This document shows positions 39,301 through 45,300 of a stretch of DNA of 64,000 nt, one piece after another. This DNA is from Proteles cristata cristata (taxonomy: Eukaryota; Chordata; Mammalia; Carnivora; Hyaenidae), in the NCBI GenBank assembly GCA_017311185.1, contig JAESUZ010003105.1:620001-684000 (forward strand), given 5' to 3'. The notes beneath the pieces were generated by a model. It made no database searches and had not been told where the DNA came from. It saw nothing but the letters and a program-made list of their open reading frames with translations. Position 1 is the first letter of the stretch; each line of letters begins with the position of its first letter. Made by a program: the position numbers and the translations under genes.

Positions 39301-42300
39301 TGCTCAGCCATAAAAAAGAATGAAATCTTGCCATTCACAGCAAGTATATTAGCGCATATAATGCTAAGTGAAATAAGCCAGTCACAGAAAGACAAATACC
39401 ATATGATCTCATTTATATGTGGAACTTAAGAAACAAAACAAATAAGCAAAGGGGGAAAAAAAGGAGAGATACTAACCAAGAAACAGACTCTTATCTACAG
39501 AGAACAAACTGAATAAACTGAATAAAATGGTTACCAAAGGGGAAGCTGTTGGGGGGATGGATGGAATAAGCAAAGGGGATTAAGAGTACATTTGTAATGA
39601 TGAGCACTGAGTCATATAGAGAATCACTGAATCACTATATTGGACACTTGAAACTAATATAACACTATATGTTAACTACACTGGAATTAAAATTTAAAAC
39701 AGTAAGAAAGCACGTTAGTGGTGCACCAGATCAACAGATGAATGAAACCAAAGACAGAACCTAGGAAGAGAACAAGATGCGTGAAAGACAGAGAAGGCAA
39801 ACAATGCTGATTAGTGGGGAAAAAGATGGCTCATCCAATAAAAAGCACTGGGACAAATAATTCCATATAGGAGAAAATAAATTCTCTATTCTATACACAA
39901 AAATCAATTCCTAAATGCTGAAAACTAAATTTTAAGGCAATTTGAAGAAAACGCTAGAAAAACAGCTTTATGATCCTGGTATCCAAAAGGTATATCCAAA
40001 CAAGCAATAAACTTGTTTATTTATTAGAAACAAAATCATTAGTCCTAATAAATTTACCTACGAATTTAAAATTTCTGTATCAAAAAAAAAGACCTCATCA
40101 ACAAAGTTAAATATGTACAAAGGAGGATGTAGTGGAAAGGAGGATGAAATGGAATAAAATATTTACAACATGACTAACAATTATAATATAGATTATAAAG
40201 GAGCTAATAAGGAAAAGACAAATTATCCAATAGGAAAACAACCAATATATTCGTATGAATGAAATACAGGACACTTGAATCTCACTAGCAATCAGGAAAA
40301 TGCAAATCAGAATAAAATAACAATTCACACCCATCAGATTGGTAAATTTCTTCAGGTCTGACTGTACAAAGTGTTGACCAAGATCTAGGGAAAGAGGAAC
40401 TCTCATGTTTTGGAAAATAATTTGGCAATACGTGTAAGACTTACAATGTACACACCCCATTACCCAACAATTCCACCTCTAAGTATTCCAATTAAAAAAA
40501 AACACACACACAGAAACATAAATAAGAGCGACCACTGCAACATTTTTGTAATAGGAAAAAAATTACAACAATCCAAATATCCATTTGGGAAGAAGAGACT
40601 CCTAGAAGACTGGGTAGGGCAAGTGTGCTTTATTTTGTAGTTTGAGAGCCTAGGCACATGTTATCACAGATTTAGGTGTTCAGAAAATGTTCAAGAATAA
40701 ATAACTAAATGAGAACAAAATGGTGTTACCGAAAAGTTGATACAGAGTTGAGAAAATTTTTGCTATGTGGAGAACTAAAAATATACAAAAATCCTGGCCT
40801 TCATGGGACAACCGTCTCATAATAAATGAGTCCGATAAATCAATTACAGAGTATGTTAAATAGTGTTAAGTGCTTAAAGAAATAAAAAGCAGGGCCCGGG
40901 AACAGGGAAGTACTGGGAAGTACAGCGAAGTACTGGGAAGTACAGGGAAGTATAGTCTTCTATTCAATGTCCCAAAAAGGCATCACTGGTAAGTAACAAT
41001 TGAATAAAGACTCGAGGGAGTAAGGGAATCAGAGGATGGGGGTTTGGGGGGTTGACATTCCTAGAAGACTTAATAGCCAGGGCAATGATCTTGAGATTGA
41101 AGTATGCCTGACCCGTCTGATAAATTGCAAGACAGCCAGTGTGGATAAAGCAAAGTGAGGGAAAAGTGATGGGCTTTGAGGTGGAGCAGTTTGGCGGGGG
41201 CGGGGAGGGAAGGGGGAAGGAGTGGAAGGGTCAAAGATGGGAAAGGGTGCACAGAGGGATAGAGATCAAGCAGAGACTTTGGTTTTTACTCTGAGCAAGA
41301 AAGCAAGTCCTTACAAGGTTTTAAACACAGCAATTACTGATCTAATGTATGTTTTAATAAGATCACTGTGGCTGCTATGCTGAAAACAGACTGCAGGGAT
41401 TGAAGGGATATTTAATGACCATAATGGCAATCATAAGGTTCTTTTGGAGGATCTAAGCAAGGTCCCTAGTTCAGTGCTGCTGGGATATTTCATATTCCTC
41501 TAATGTTTGACCTCCCTGATCAAATGAAAAACTGGATATCTAAGAATGTATGTCTAAATCTAAACATAGAGATAAAAGAAGCAAATATTCAAAGATCTAG
41601 TTCTTAAACATTAATTCCTAAGGTTAAAACTTACTTAGCCATGCCAAAATGATACTACCATAGGCCTGTGCCTCCTTTTCTACTCTTGAGAGAAAAGCAA
41701 AAAACACAGCTACTTCTAAACTGATGCTGAAATAAACCTGATAATCATTTATCCAACCAACATTTGGTTGGTGAGTACCTACTATGAATGGGCCAGCTGC
41801 TATATGAGTACAAGGGATATAAAGATGAATAAGATATGCCCCTACCCTAAGATATTTACGGTCTAGTGAGTGAGATCGCTAGGCTTATATTGTGTGCAAT
41901 ACAGAAACACAAACACACTTTTCACGTTATACAGCAACACTAACATACACAATTTTAAAATTTCTAGTAACCACACTAGAAAAATAAAAAGAAAGAGGTA
42001 AAATTAATTGAAATAATTAATATATTTTACTTCACTCAATATATCAAAAATACCATTATTTCAACATGTAACCAACATAAAAGCTGGGACATTTTCCTTC
42101 TTTTTTTTTTTTACTGTCTTCAAAATCCTGTATTTTGACTTAGGAATATCTCAATTCTAGCTACATTTCAAGTATATTGGACAGCATAATTATATAGATC
42201 TATTTTCCAGAAAACTGAAAACAATTTGACTGGCACAAGTACAGGACAAAATAAAATAGAGACTTGAACATATTTACAGGTTAAAGGAAAAGAAGAAGAC

Positions 42301-45300
42301 TAAACATAGTATAGATAATTGATAGTGAGTGTGGAGAGCAAGATAAAAGAACAGGATTCAGAGCACAAGTGGACCAGTTAGTTTGGAAAAGAGGACAGTC
42401 ACATCTTTCTTTGTGACTGGTGTAGAGGGAAGAATTAAATGCAGGTATAAACAAGTTTGGTAAGTGTGAGAGAACAGAAAGTTGAAAGAGTTTAGTTTAG
42501 CTTCCCAGTTTTCCCAGCAAATCAGAAGACTTTCGGTACTGCCAAAATCTGAAGGCAGAACATCTTAAGAAGTAGTATCCTGGCATGACAAGATTAAGTT
42601 GGATTTTTGTAAAATTATAGTTTTTTGGCTTTCTTCTGGAGTAGTCAATCTTGAATTGTGTCATTTTATCTCTAAACACAGAAGCAATACTATGGACTCA
42701 TTCTTTCCTTACCTATTTATTACTTAGCATACATGATGTACCCGATGTCTGTCTACTTCATGTCAGGTACAGTGAGACACTGACCATACAGAGATGAGTA
42801 AGACCTACATTTGCATCCCCAATATTTTGTTTATTATAATGTCTGCATACAGTAAGTGCTTTAAAAACACAGCATTCACTAAAACATGTATTAGCAAAGA
42901 CTTTCATTTAAAAGTCTAAAGAAGTGCTGTCTATACAACTTTCTGTGATAATAGAAATGTTCTACTCTGAACTGTCCAATATGGGAGCTAATAAGCACAT
43001 GAATTTTTAATTTAATTAATTGGATTTTAATTTTAATAGCCTATGTGGTTAATGGCTACCATCCAAATCCAAGTATTAGAATACAGTGAGTAGCTAATGG
43101 CATTTTCACTCTTGTAATCAAGGTGCTGTCATCTCTAAGGGGTTAATACACAAAATATGCTGGTAGAAATGAGTACACTAGAATACTAATTGTATCCGAA
43201 AAACATAAGAAATTTTGCTTAGAATTCTTTGCATAAAATAACTTTAGCACTGTGAGCCGAAAAAGAACAAAAGAAAAAAAGATACGCTAATTTTTTTTCT
43301 TTTCACTCTACTTGTCTAAGGGAAAAACATCAACTTCTGAGTTTTCTCATTGTGTCAAGTAGTGAAAATACTTTGTGGAGATAAAGACTCAAAGATTTCT
43401 TAAATTAGAAATTACTAGACCATAGGAATTATTTTTGTAATGCAAGGACAAGAAACTTTTTTGGCAAGACAACATAAGTTGTTAAAATCAGGATTTATAT
43501 AATGAATTAAGTGTATATAACTCAAAAAAACCCCATCCTTGTGATATGCTTATTAATTTCCCCAAGTCTGTACCACTTACGTGAATTTTTAAAGTGAACC
43601 TACTTGTGGAGCACCTGGATGGCTCAGTCGGTTAAGCATCCGACTTCGGCTCAGGTCATGATCATACGGTTGGTGGGTTCGAGCCCTGCGTCACGCTCTG
43701 TGCTGACAGGCAGCTCAGAGCCTGGAGCCTGTTTCAGATTCTGTGTCTCCCTCTCTCTCTGACCCTTCCCTGCTCACGCTGTCTATCTGTCTGTCTCTCT
43801 CTCAGAAATAAATAAAACATTAAAAAAATAAAGTGAACCTACTGCTAAAAGACATTCAATCCATTGAGCGAATGAAAGTATAATCTAAATTAGACTTTGA
43901 GTTGAATTAATTCCTGGCATAGTAACTAAAATAGCTGTTTATGCCTGGGATAGTAAAATATATTTTCATGACCTTGTGTATCCACTATCCATAATGTATA
44001 ATTTAAGTGACTATACACACTTAATCAGAGATACACAGTCCTACACTGGCACAGATCTGATTATATACTTAGAAGATCTGATAACTTAAAAGTAAAACCA
44101 GTGAGGTGCGTAACGAGATGTCAGAGATAGCATTTTTTATGCACCGGCAGCTGGTTCAACTTGTTACCTACCGGTAAGGCAGTTGTCTTGTAAATTAACT
44201 ACACAACTTCCTGCCCTTCTTTTTAGTTGTGTTCCTTTGAAGCCATTTTAAAAAACATTACCAGACTGCCTGTCTCGAAGAGGAGAGTGGTTATACAACC
44301 AAGATTTTATTCAGGTTAACAGAAATACCTAACACTTAGGCACAGTGTCTTAATCTATTAGGAAAACTTTAAGAAAACCACTTTAGAATGATCTTCCTAT
44401 CACACAAAAACAGCGACAGCTAAGTAAATCTTCTAAATATGAAGACTGGCAAATCAAAAGCATGGGATCAGACCTGTAATAATGAACTTCCAGAGTCAAG
44501 CTGTGCTATGGCTTATTGCAACAAAGCCAAGGTATTACAATACCATATTATAATGACATCATTAGCTTAGTTTCCTAATAAGGCATATATATGGGATACC
44601 TCGATTTACAATTAGCTAAAAATAGGAAGCCAACAACACTTGAGTGGCTGGCAGTTCCAGTTAAGATATTTTTCCGATAATATATTTCATGATGCCTTTT
44701 GCAAAATGAATTAACAGTAGGCTGGCTCTGAAAACAGTTTTAATATTAAAATACTGTTCTTAGAGAAGGAAAAAGAGGTATCAATGCTTTAGTCCCACAG
44801 AATCTTTACAGGGCCCCCAAAATCGTTTTTGCTTCATTGCCCTTTGAATTAGTAAATGAGAACACTGAATTGTAAATGCATTAATTGCTGCGATTTAGAA
44901 ATTTAGCAGCAACCAGCAAAAGACCTCACCACAGAGATAAGGTTAGGTTTCTTCGGCCAGGACCAATTTCTGTCCTCACTGTTGCCTTAGTGCTGGATTT
45001 TCGGGGCTGTACTTGCCAGGAGGCAGGAAAGATTTTTCTCTCTGAATTAATTCTGAGAAAGGTGGCGCTTTTTCTATATCTTAAATCACCATTTTCTAAG
45101 ATTTTTTTTCTCTCCAGATGTTGCAGTAAAACTGCTAAGTTACCCACTGATTCCAAACCTGTCTCGTTCAAACTGCCTTGAGAGAACGGAAAAAAGTAAG
45201 GTTCACATTCCAAAAGTTTGGCTTGAGGTGAGGTGCGGGCAGGGTAAGAAACAACACATTCTTAACTTTCGTCCATATCTTTTCCGAGAGTAGACGGGGT

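Noticed and set aside
44885..45213. Overlapping frames on both strands just inside intron 1
   Set aside because: No family resemblance, no convincing splice pairing, and mirrored frames on both strands suggest chance.
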